Assembly: GCA_037783545.1 (NCBI GenBank)
Contig: JBBELK010000485.1
Coordinates: 620,001 to 684,000 of the forward strand
Reading direction: 5' to 3'
Source: Henricia sp. BOLD:AAB3569
Taxonomy: Eukaryota > Echinodermata > Asteroidea > Spinulosida > Echinasteridae
DNA: 64,000 nt
Shown here: piece by piece, positions 32,337 through 41,760 of the stretch
How positions within the stretch are numbered: the stretch's first letter is position 1
Layout: every line of letters starts with the position of its first letter
Notes under the pieces: model-generated
Told to the model about the DNA's origin: nothing
Database searches by the model: none
The model's input: the letters and a program-made list of their open reading frames with translations, nothing else
Translations under genes and position numbers: made by a program

Positions 32337-32363
32337 ATGGACGACGTGTTTCAAGTGTTGGAG
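32337..32363 (+). CDS. Hypothetical first exon, plus strand (MDDVFQVLE)
   Basis: ATG followed by nine open codons and a consensus GTGAGT donor. It starts two bases from the ATG of the opposite-strand frame. If real, the next exon would lie beyond the retrotransposon nest (after 47317). Its link to the Harbinger exons there is untested. Confidence 0.22.
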
Positions 32364-33205
32364 GTGAGTTGATGCTTGAGACTATATTCTTATAATGTGT
32401 GTGCTATGTTTCTGTTTTACGCGCATATTTCGTTACGGTTTGTTCGATTTCACATTTGAAAACTTCATCTTACTAGTAATTGTGGAAAATACCAAGCTTT
32501 TGTTGCAGTGCTCGGGCGAAGCCGAGCGTCCCTTTTACGAGATCAAAAACAAAAGACAAATGAAATATCCCCGGCTTGATTTGGGGTGCTCGTGTATGAC
32601 GACAGTGAATATTGGTTAGTTAAGCCTAGTATTTTCATGTCGTGGCCGCCCGTGTGGTATCGCAAGACGATTATAGAGTGATAATATTACATGTAGTCCG
32701 GGTCGAGATGGGAAAAATTCAATACAAGGCCCAGTGTGTAAACGTTCATAATGTAACAAAAATGTTGGGTATGTTTTTGTTTGTTCTTTTGTTACTTACT
32801 GCTACTGTAGCAAATAGTACACATACTTGTAAATTCCTCCTAGTTGGTTTATTGTTTAGTTGCTTGATCACCCCATTGCATTTCTTTTGTTAATATATCT
32901 AATATGGGGCAGGGTCAGTGCTTACAAATTTACATTTCAATCATTACTTGCATGGCCCTTCATCGGGTGAGGAAATGTAAATACGTTCGGTTGAGCGACC
33001 AGGTGCGAATTAGAATGTATTTATTTTCTTCACGGTGCGTGGTTTTCAATGGCCTTTGTTCAGGTTGCGTAATGGGGCAGGGGTATAGGGTGTGCTCAGG
33101 TCTATTCGGTTCATTCAGGTCAGTTCCGCGCCGGCTGTTAAACTTCCATTTTCCCCCGTCAATCTTAACACTAGTCTCAACGATAGTCATCTATCATATA
33201 CGTGC

Positions 33206-34394
33206 AATGTTTGCCGAAGACATCGATCCGTCTTCCGCGCCAGCTACCAAAGCTGATATTCAAGAAATTTTATCAGCTTTTGCGTCGACGTTCGACGAAA
33301 AGTTGAGACAGACGAGATCAGAAGTGGTAGAGCTTCAGACTAAAACAACGAAATCACTGACCGAGAAGATAAAGGGCACCACCAAAACAAAATGGCGTAG
33401 AGAGGGGAACCAACGACAATTCGAATTTAACCAGCTAAGTGTTTCTTATGTATTTTTCCTTCCTCTCCGGGGATTTTTTTCTCTGTTATGGCCTTATAGC
33501 CGGGTTTTTTAAATTTTTAAAAAGCCAGATCAGGTCGGGGTTTTTCACTCTCCTTCTTTAACCTTCAGTATGGACACACTGTGGAGTTGCCATTGCATTC
33601 GGTGTCCGAATACACTGACATATCCCAAATTGTGTTCAATTGTGAGTTATTTTGTGTTAGTTGGGCTATTGTCTGGGGCATAGGGAAGAAATGTAAATAC
33701 GTTCGGTTGAGCGACCAGGTGCGAATTAGAATGTATTTATTTTCTTCACGGTGCGTGGTTTTCAATGGCCTTTGTTCAGGTTGCGTAATGGGGCAGGGGT
33801 ATAGGGTGTGCTCAGGTCTATTCGGTTCATTCAGGTCAGTTCCGCGCCGGCTGTTAAACTTTAAAAATTGTATAAATAACCAAATCAATGCTGTTCTTCT
33901 GTTACAGAGAAGTGAAAGATTTGGTCAGCCGCGCCATTGAAGAAGCAGAAGAGATCAGTTCCGTCAAAACGACGCTAAACGAAGCAGTGAAACTACTTGA
34001 CGGTAGGCAGAAGCTAATTCGACTAGCAGACACGAGCCAGTACGGGTGGGCCACAGTGTCGGAGTATGAGGCTCACGAGGTGGCAGATGACGAGAATGAC
34101 GACACCAAGATCACAAAAGCGGAAAACCGGGCCGGACGCAAAATCAAGCAGAAGAAGTCAACTACTGCGAGCCAAGCAAAGCGGTTTAAGCGGGATCAGC
34201 CTGCGCCCAGCATTGCTACTGACATTAACTCTGCTCTTTTTCGTCGACCAGTCCACAGCATGTCATTTGGCCAAGCCCACGGTGGAGGCTACACCGGCAC
34301 CGCCGGAGCTTGTTTCCTTTGCGGAAGCTTCAACCATTGGAAAGCAACTTGCCCCAAGCGTAAAGGAGCATCGGCCAGTTACACCGGCCAATAA
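33206..34394 (+). CDS. gag: Gag-like region of the DIRS-like element, in two parts
   Basis: The first part lies left of the inner B-A repeat block and begins near MFAEDIDPSSAPATKADIQE. The second, after 33900, ends in a zinc knuckle (CFLCGSFNHWKATCP). Spliceosomal introns have been reported in some DIRS elements, and the inner block could be carried in one; this is inference. Confidence 0.65.
33606..33861 (+). repeat. Internal B-A junction of the DIRS-like element
   Basis: 83-bp B copy, AA, then 171-bp A copy, both seemingly identical to the element's outer ends. It equals the sequence expected at the joint of a circular intermediate. Confidence 0.88.
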
Positions 34395-36426
34395 AGATAA
34401 GTCGAAATCAGTATGTATCCCAGACAGTTCCTCTGTGTCAGGAATAAGCGGTACTTATCATGAGATTGATTCTTTCGATTATGAAAGTGTACAGGTGTCT
34501 GGTATCAAAGTGGCTGGAAGACTGCGTGATCGTGTCCAGTTTTGGCACAACATTTTTGCTCCTTCCTTTATTGTTGATACCATAACATTTGGGTACGTTT
34601 TGCCTTTCATTATTGAACCACCAAAGATGTATTCGGAAAATAATAAATCTGCCTTGAATCATTGTTCCTTTGTAAACCAAGCTATTACCGAGCTTATTCA
34701 ACTAGGAACCATTCAAAAGTGTTCCAACCCTCCTAGAGTTGTCAATCCTCTAACTGTCTCGGTACAGAGTAATGGCAAAAAACGCCTTATTCTGGACCTC
34801 AGGTTGGTCAATAAGTATCTTGACAAGGTTTCAGTTAAGTATGAAGACATGAGAACGGCGATCTTGTTCTTAAAGAAAGGCGGATACATGTTCAAATTCG
34901 ACTTAAAATCCGGATACCACCATGTGGACATATGCAAATTGCACAGAGAATTTTTGGGTTTCGCATGGAAAGTTGACGGTAAAAAATTATTTTACAAATT
35001 CAACCAACTTCCATTTGGCCTTTCTACGGCCCCATTCATATTCACGAAGTTAGTCAGACCACTTGTTAAAAAGTGGAGAAGTGAGGGAAAACTCATAGTC
35101 GTCTATCTTGACGACGGCTTGGGTTTTGCTGCAAGCTACGAGCAAGCATTGCAATGCAGTTTGCAGGTCAAGACGGATATTACTGCCTCAGGGTTCGTAA
35201 TAAATGAGGAAAAAAGTGTGTGGGATCCTGTTACTAAGATCGAATGGCTGGGATACGATATTGACTTAAATGAGGGTTTTATCTCGGTACCAGATAGACG
35301 AATATTGAGTATTCATAAGGAAATTCATTTTATGATTTATAATAATGCAGCCTTAAACACGGTTCCTGCTAGAACCTTGGCTAGTATTACAGGCAAGATC
35401 ATGTCTACCAGTCTAGTGACTGGAAATGTGTCCAGAGTGATGACTAAGGCATTACACACATGCATAGAAACGAGAACTTCGTGGGGAAGTTCAGTCGTTC
35501 TTTTGCCCGGAGCATTGGACGAATTGAAGTTTTGGGAAACTAATATCACACAGATGAACAAGTGCCCTGTAGGCCCTCGTGCTGATTGTTCTAGAATTGT
35601 CTTTTCTGACGCCAGCAGCACAGGTTATGCTGGTTACCTAGTCGATCTAGGAGATACAATCGCACATGGCCAGTGGGATAATAGTGAATCACAGAAAAGT
35701 AGTACTTGGAGGGAGCTTAAAGCAGTTGATTTGGTACTCAAATCTTTGGCTCCAAAGTTGTCCTGCCGAAGGACAAAATGGTTTACAGATAACCAGGCAG
35801 TGGAAAAGATTGCTGTAAAGGGGAGTATGAAACAAGACTTGCAATCATTAGCCCTGAGTATATGTAAGACATGTTTGTCGCATAATATCCGGCTGGATAT
35901 GGAATGGATTCCAAGGGCAGAAAACGAAAAAGCAGACAAACTCAGTCGTATTATCGATAATGACGACTGGAGTGTTGCTGGTGAAGTATTCCAATTTTTT
36001 GATAACCTCTGGGGTCCCCACACTGTAGACAGATTTGCTTCGTTTTACAACTGCAAGATCGTAAGATTTAACTCCAGATTTTGGAACCCCGGATGTGAAG
36101 CCATTGATGCATTCACTCAGAATTGGGGTAGTGATAACAACTGGATTGTCCCTCCAGTCTCAATCATTGCAAGAGTCCTTGCCCATATGGCAGATACGAA
36201 AGCTGTTGGCACACTAATTTGTCCCTGCTGGTACTCGGCACCCTTTTGGCCCATGCTTTTTCCAGACGGTTGTAATCCAATAAAAGCAGTGGTGGACGTA
36301 TATGAAATTCCCAGATACCCGCAAATCTTCGTGCAAGGTAGAGGGGGTAACAAAGAATTTATAGAGAATGTAATCAGAAGCAAAATTTTGGCAATAAGAC
36401 TCAATTTCAAAATTATCAAGGATTAA
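34320..36426 (+). CDS. DIRS-like reverse transcriptase / RNase H / methyltransferase-like protein
   Basis: Open from an in-frame position overlapping gag to 36426. Reverse transcriptase boxes include KKRLILDLRLVNKYL, MFKFDLKSGYHHV, FGLSTAPFIFTKLVRPLVKK and VVYLDDGLGF. RNase H follows (IVFSDASSTGYAGYLV, WFTDNQAVEKI, WIPRAENEKADKLSR). The last part (WGPHTVDRFASFYNCK, FTQNWG, WYSAPFWPMLF) is the DIRS methyltransferase-like domain. The protein copies the RNA into circular DNA and is distinctive of the DIRS group. Confidence 0.88.
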
Positions 36427-36453
36427 GGTCATCGGGAGTTCCTTCATTGTGAT

Positions 36454-37503
36454 TTGGTCCTAATAAATGTTTCAATCCCATTTCAGGCCATATTTACCAA
36501 AGGCATCTGGAGTCGACGTAAGAAACCAGATGACCCCGAACTGGAGACGCTCGCTTCGCAAATCCCAGGATTGATGCTCGCGGCTAGGGCCGAGTCTACT
36601 GTAAATGCTTATTCGAATGCTTTTAAGAAGTGGTCCGAATGGGCGGGAAAATTTAGTAAGCCAAATTTACCTGCAGATTCGTTTGATATTGCACTTTATT
36701 TAGTGCATTTAGGGAATTCCTCAAAATCCGCATCATGCATTACTAAAGCCCTTGCAGCCATTTCGTGGGCTCATAAATTAGCTGGATCAGGTGATCCAAC
36801 CTCTTGCACAGTCGTTTCCATGACTGCCGAGGGACTTAAAAGATCCCTTGCAAAACCAATCACTAAGAAGGAACCCGTCTCGCCGGAAATACTCAAAAAC
36901 ATGGTTGACAAGTATATTGGTGATAAAGGTTACAATGCTTCTAATTTTATGAACATAAGGACTGTGACGATGTGCTTGTTAGCGTATGTCGGGTTTCTTC
37001 GATTTAATGAAGTATCCAACATAAAACTGGGTCATGTAACTTTCACTACGGAGGGCATGGATCTATTTTTACCTTCGAGCAAAACGGACGTTTATAGAAA
37101 TGGAAAGTCTGTCGCAATATCTGCTACCAAAACCACGTACTGTCCAGTAACCTTGCTTAAGGAGTATATTAACTTAGGAGAGATTGCTGATCCCAACGAG
37201 TTCATTTTTAGAAGTTTATCCAAGTACAAAGAAGGGTATAAACTTCGACAAACAAATCAGCCGTTGTCATATTCACGGGTTCGAGAACTCGTTCTAGAGG
37301 CCCTACGTCCCTTGGTGGGAAATGTCTCGAGTTACGGTTTTCACAGCTTTAGGGCTGGAGGTGCTACTACGGCAGCAAATGCTGGTGTGGGTGAACGGTT
37401 GTTCAAGAGGCATGGCAGATGGAAGTCTGACAGTGCCAAAGACGGCTATGTTCAAGATAATAAAGAAAGGTTGTATTCTGTGTCCATGGCTTTGGACTTA
37501 TAA
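36454..37503 (+). CDS. DIRS-like tyrosine recombinase
   Basis: About 349 residues with an N-terminal SAM-like/core-binding region (AESTVNAYSNAFKKWSEWAG). The catalytic part has GFLRFNEVSNIKL (first Arg), YGFHSFRAGGATTAANAG (His-x-x-Arg), HGRWKSDSAKDGYV (His/Trp and the Tyr nucleophile). It replaces the integrase of LTR elements and inserts a circular intermediate by site-type recombination. It follows the preceding frame by a short gap. Confidence 0.9.
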   Translation: MVLINVSIPFQAIFTKGIWSRRKKPDDPELETLASQIPGLMLAARAESTVNAYSNAFKKWSEWAGKFSKPNLPADSFDIALYLVHLGNSSKSASCITKALAAISWAHKLAGSGDPTSCTVVSMTAEGLKRSLAKPITKKEPVSPEILKNMVDKYIGDKGYNASNFMNIRTVTMCLLAYVGFLRFNEVSNIKLGHVTFTTEGMDLFLPSSKTDVYRNGKSVAISATKTTYCPVTLLKEYINLGEIADPNEFIFRSLSKYKEGYKLRQTNQPLSYSRVRELVLEALRPLVGNVSSYGFHSFRAGGATTAANAGVGERLFKRHGRWKSDSAKDGYVQDNKERLYSVSMALDL

Positions 37504-37969
37504 GTCAACAAAGTGTGGTTGAAATAAGTTGACACATTAATTCGTATTAATGAGCACAGATTTGCTCACTTAAGTCGTGTAGCGTATAAAATAGTAGTAC
37601 TTATACGTAATGAAAATTGGCATAATTCCAATTGAAAATTTACTTATGATTTTAAATGGCGTTAATTTCAGATTACCAGAGACAAGTTGTCATGGTTATT
37701 TAGTATATTTAGTAACTTTGTTAAGTGAAGTAGAAATATAGGCATAGTGGTGTCTGCCATGAAGCTATTTTGCATTAGTTCAGACCTACGTTTCTCACCC
37801 AGAATTAAAAAGAAAAGACAGGGGTGAGTTTTTCGCAGCTGGCTCAATAGCGTTTTGCCTATATAGGTCATTATGATGATATGAGCATACTAATTGTTGG
37901 TTTTTCACTCTAATTGTATACATATACAACCATACAGTACTCTGTAAGTACAGACTGCTCAGCCGGTGG
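37504..37969. other. 3' non-coding part of the DIRS-like element
   Basis: AT-rich sequence between the recombinase stop and terminal repeat B. No gene seen. Confidence 0.5.
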
Positions 37970-38839
37970 CCGAATACACTGACATATCCCAAATTGTGTT
38001 CAATTGTGAGTTATTTTGTGTTAGTTGGGCTATTGTCTGGGGCATAGGGAAGAATGGCATCTTCCTAATCCATGTATTCAAAATCACTCTTGCATTGAGT
38101 TGTAATAGCAAAAAGCTAGTACACAGGTCTGCATGGGTAGGATTTCTGACTGGGTGCTTGAAGGGGAAAGGTCTCCCCTGTTTCTGTTGTTATATTTTTC
38201 TGCTCATCTTTTTTTATTACTTTGCTAAGATTTGGTTTAGTTGAAGTTGTGTATTTATGGTGGATGTCGGAAAATCTGTTTACATGCAGACCTGTGTTTA
38301 GTGCCAACCATTTCAGCCGTGCTACTAATAATTTGTAAGTGTTACTTTTGAGTTTGATTTATTGTGTATGTAATGTGTAATTTTATGTGTGAGCTACATT
38401 GTGCAATTTGATTTGTATTTGAGTATGACCAAGTGGGACGGCGGCCACTGATCGGCAGAGGGAGTTTGAGCCTCTGGATAGTGGTCACTACTTTATAGTT
38501 GCAAATTGCATTTTATTTGATAATTAGCACAATGTGGCTCATACTACCATGATGGTGTGAGTTCTTTATCGGCAAGTGACTGGTTTTCTTGTTACTTGGA
38601 TATGGATCACATTATCATTGATAATTACACATTAAGCATAAGCATCATTAATACGTGACGGCTCATAACAAATACACGCAACTGTTTTTCTGGGGAGCTT
38701 AATTGTACTTTTAGTTATTCTTGAAATCCATACTGTTTAATTTGCAAGTTAATTGTTTTATTAAAGGCCACGAAGATTAGTGGTTTTTGAACAAGATCAA
38801 CTGGTGATTCCTTATTTTGTTGGGTTTCGTTACAGTTTT

Positions 38840-38857
38840 TGGTGGCAGCGGTCGGAT
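38840..38857 (+). other. Primer-binding site of element 2
   Basis: TGGTGGCAGCGGTCGGAT, five bases after the LTR end and starting TGG. Confidence 0.6.
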
Positions 38858-38982
38858 GATTCCATCTATGGTCTGAATTCGATTCGTTCTATAGTTGGGA
38901 TCTGATACGCAGTTGGGATTACGCCACTTTGTGACATTTCTTATTTAAGTGAAAAGTTCCGTTTTCTAAATTTATATTCAGT

Positions 38983-40216
38983 ATGGATTTAAGAAGAACA
39001 ACTAATGCTCAACTAGATAGTACTATACAAATGTTGGAAGACAATCTGGATCGTCAAATAAATTTGCTTGGTGCGGCTGGAATGGGGGGTACTATAGATT
39101 TATTGGACGCTAATTTGGACCGTCAATTAAATTTGCTTGGTGTGTCTGGGACGGGGGATACAGAAGTGTGTACATCCCAGCCCGTGGGTACTGAAGTTCA
39201 TTTTGCACCCAGTCATAGATCCTCCCCCACGGGCGGGATTGGGCACACTCGAGGTATGCATGTAAACACACAAGGCAGAAAAAGATCTAAACCTGTTGTA
39301 ATACCAGTTTCCGATATTCCACCACCTAGTGTAAATAGTCGTGGTGCACCCCTAAAGTGCAGATAGGCCTAATGTAAATTGTTCATGTAGTGGTTTTGAT
39401 GTTACTCCTAAATTGGTGAACCCAATTCCATCTAGGCCCATAACTTTGCCCGATAATTATGATGGTACAACTCCTTTGGAAGACTGGTTGACCAATTTAG
39501 ACTTGTGCAGTCAAATTAACGGTTGGGATGAAGTACAAAAGACACAGTTTCTTGCTGTCAGATTAAGAGGTCCAGCTTTACAAGTGTATACTGATTTGTC
39601 AGAAGAACGAAAATATGACTTTTCTGAATTAGTAGATGCTTTAAAGGAATGATTTAGCCCGAGTGGACAAACATAACTTCATCGTGCCCGGTTGAGAGCA
39701 AGATTTCGTAAAAAGGGTGAGTCCTTACCTGAACTGGCTAGTGAAATCCGTCGATTGGTTGTTAAGGCTTATCCCAATGTCTCCTCGGAAGCTAGAGAAG
39801 AGATTGGGAGGGATCAATTTATTGAATCACTAGACTTACCTGAAATTAGGATGCAGGTTAGACGTGCAAAACCCAAGTCCCTGGGTAAAGCACTGTCATT
39901 AGCAGTAGAAGAGGAAGCTTTCCTCCGACTTGAATGTAATCAGGAAATGCCCAAAAGAATGGTGGCTAGTGCAACTCCACAAACGGACTTGGAAAGTAAA
40001 ATGTTTAAGTTAGAGCAGACATTAGAAGAACTTAAACGTCTAGCTGGTTTGAACCCAAAACGTGACTTGCGTACAAAAGGGCCACTTGTTTTTTGGAAGT
40101 GTCAACAACCTGGGCATAGACGAGTAGAATGTCCAGAATTAAGTGTAGAACAGAATTTGACAGCAAGAAGTGCTACAAACCAAGACAATTTACAACATTC
40201 GGAAAACAGACATTGA
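38983..40216 (+). pseudogene. gag: Gag region of Ty3/Gypsy element 2 (broken)
   Basis: Starts MDLRRTTNAQLDSTIQMLED with an internal repeat of the type LDRQ.NLLG. A capsid-like part (PLEDWLTNLDLCSQINGWDE) and a zinc knuckle (CWKCQQPGHRRVECP) follow. It is a different Gypsy lineage from element 1. Confidence 0.8.
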
Positions 40217-40809
40217 CTGATCAAGGGGCCACTGATCAGTCAAATTTAGATAATAGGGCCCACTACTCGGTTTGTTTTGTGCAAAGTTGTATCCATGGTG
40301 TTAATATTAAGTTTCTTATTGATACAGGCGCCTCAGTTACCATTTTGCATCCTCAGATGTGGGAGCTAGATGATGCCACTAAGTATCCGCCAGAAACTGA
40401 AACCATGGAAATTGCCATTCTTTGTGAAGGTCGTATCCGCTTTTCAGTGACAAATGTAACTGTGATGATTTTGTTACTGCTAATGATATACATTTAATTG
40501 GCCTTTAATACTCCCGGCCAGGTTGTAACAAAAACACCAATGTCACACTTTAAGGCTCACAATTTATAGAATTAACCTTTTCATAACTTGCAGTACATTG
40601 TACATGTATTTACATTTTTTTGGTCCATTTTTGATAAACCTTTTACTCGGTCAATATAACTGAAATGGTGCTGTGAACTTATACTATTATAAGCTTCTTT
40701 TTGTATTTGTAGTAGTTGCAAAAAACACTTGCGTTACTAAACATTTCAACGGTGATTTTGCATCATACCAAACATTATTCTTTGTAATAAATTGTTATCA
40801 AAGTATATA

Positions 40810-40925
40810 CAGTCGAACACTGATAATACAAAGCAATGCTTTTTTTCAAGACTGATAATACAAGATTACTGTTAAGACAAGGATTTTCAAAGTCGCAAGG
40901 ACCTTGTATTAACAGTGTTCGACTG
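40810..40925. mobile_element. pogo-like MITE, 116 bp, clean copy
   Basis: Inverted ends CAGTCGAACACTGATAATAC and the complement ending GTGTTCGACTG, flanked by TA on both sides (40808-40809 and 40926-40927). TA duplication and CAGTCGAA-type ends fit the pogo/Tigger branch of Tc1/mariner. Other copies: 31777-31931, 47931-48440 and 52355-52658. It lies in the foreign block of element 2 pol. Confidence 0.75.
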
Positions 40926-41179
40926 TATTTTTCAATATTTTTAACGTGCTCTAGTTTCTGCTCTGCTGCCGTCGTCATGACCTTCTACATAATGTACAAA
41001 TGTTTAATAAGTTATACATAAGGTTTATAGCAATGTGTTTTGTCATTTTTGAATACATTCAAAATACATGTAAACAGACGGAATATTCTGAATTGATGTT
41101 CAATTTCTGGTTGTTATGGTTTGCCATGTTTAGGGGGGTTGGGTGTGGTTGGGGTTAGGTGGGGGCGGGGTGGGGGGGG

Positions 41180-41760
41180 GGGGGGCAGTCAACATGTTGG
41201 CAGCTACCCTGTATAAAGGTTGGGAAATGGTTGGTACCATGTTGGCCCCACGTTGTTCCTACGTCGGTTTAGTGTGGGCACATTGTTGGGTTAAGGGTGG
41301 CCAGACGTTGGCCCGACGACATCTTTAAATGATACATATAAGGCTAACGTTGGCCCAACATTGTTTCCACGTTGGGCCGATGTCTCTTGCCGACGTTGGC
41401 AGCTACCCTGAATAAAGGTTGGGAAATGGTTGGTACCATGTTGGCCCAACGTTTGACACTAGTATTACAGGTGGTGCCATTGTTGGCCCCACGTTGTTCC
41501 TACGTCGGTTGAGTGTGGGCATGTTGTTGGGTGAAGGGTGGCCAGACGTTGGCCCAACGTCAACTCTAAATGATACAAAAAAGGCTAACGTTGGCCCAAC
41601 ATTGTTTCAACGTTGGGCCGATGTCTCTTGCCGACGTTGGCCCATCGTAACCTTGATGAGCAAAATCACGCTGGCCCAACGTCATTGGCCCACATTGGGC
41701 CAACGCGGAAGCACACATGGTCCCAACGTTGGCCCGACGTCGTGGTGTTATCTAGCTACC
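41180..41760. repeat. Minisatellite of TTGGCCCAACGT words
   Basis: Two long units of ~200 bases (starting near 41190 and 41395, each with GGTTGGGAAATGGTTGGTACC and GCCGATGTCTCTTGCCGACG), themselves made of short near-palindromic TTGGCCCAACG words. A GC tract with runs of G (41160-41185) precedes it. The pol coding resumes right after. The motif resembles the GTGGCCCGACGGTGGCCCA arrays at 45.5-46.2 kb, so the two inserts may be distant relatives. Confidence 0.75.

Larger units (their letters stand above)
32975..38052 (+). mobile_element. DIRS-like tyrosine-recombinase retrotransposon
   Basis: Encodes gag-like, reverse transcriptase/RNase H/methyltransferase-like and tyrosine recombinase parts. 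It has split repeats. Repeat A is 171 bp at the left end (32975-33145) and again at 33691-33861. Repeat B is 83 bp at the right end (37970-38052) and again at 33606-33688. The inner B and A are joined by AA, as a circle junction would be. AA also sits at both outer junctions with the LTR. There is no target duplication, as expected for DIRS elements. It looks whole, apart from the inner repeat block lying within the gag region. Confidence 0.9.
32752..38834 (+). repeat. 5' LTR of element 2, split by the DIRS-like insertion
   Basis: LTR parts are 32752-32974 and 38053-38834. The second part contains, at 38431-38432, the empty site of the 1.4-kb insertion found in the 3' LTR. Confidence 0.88.

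Noticed and set aside
32960-33888. Opposite-strand frames at 32960-33190 and 33565-33888 sharing a peptide, as a gene family
   Set aside because: The shared peptide is only the two copies of DIRS repeat A read backwards.
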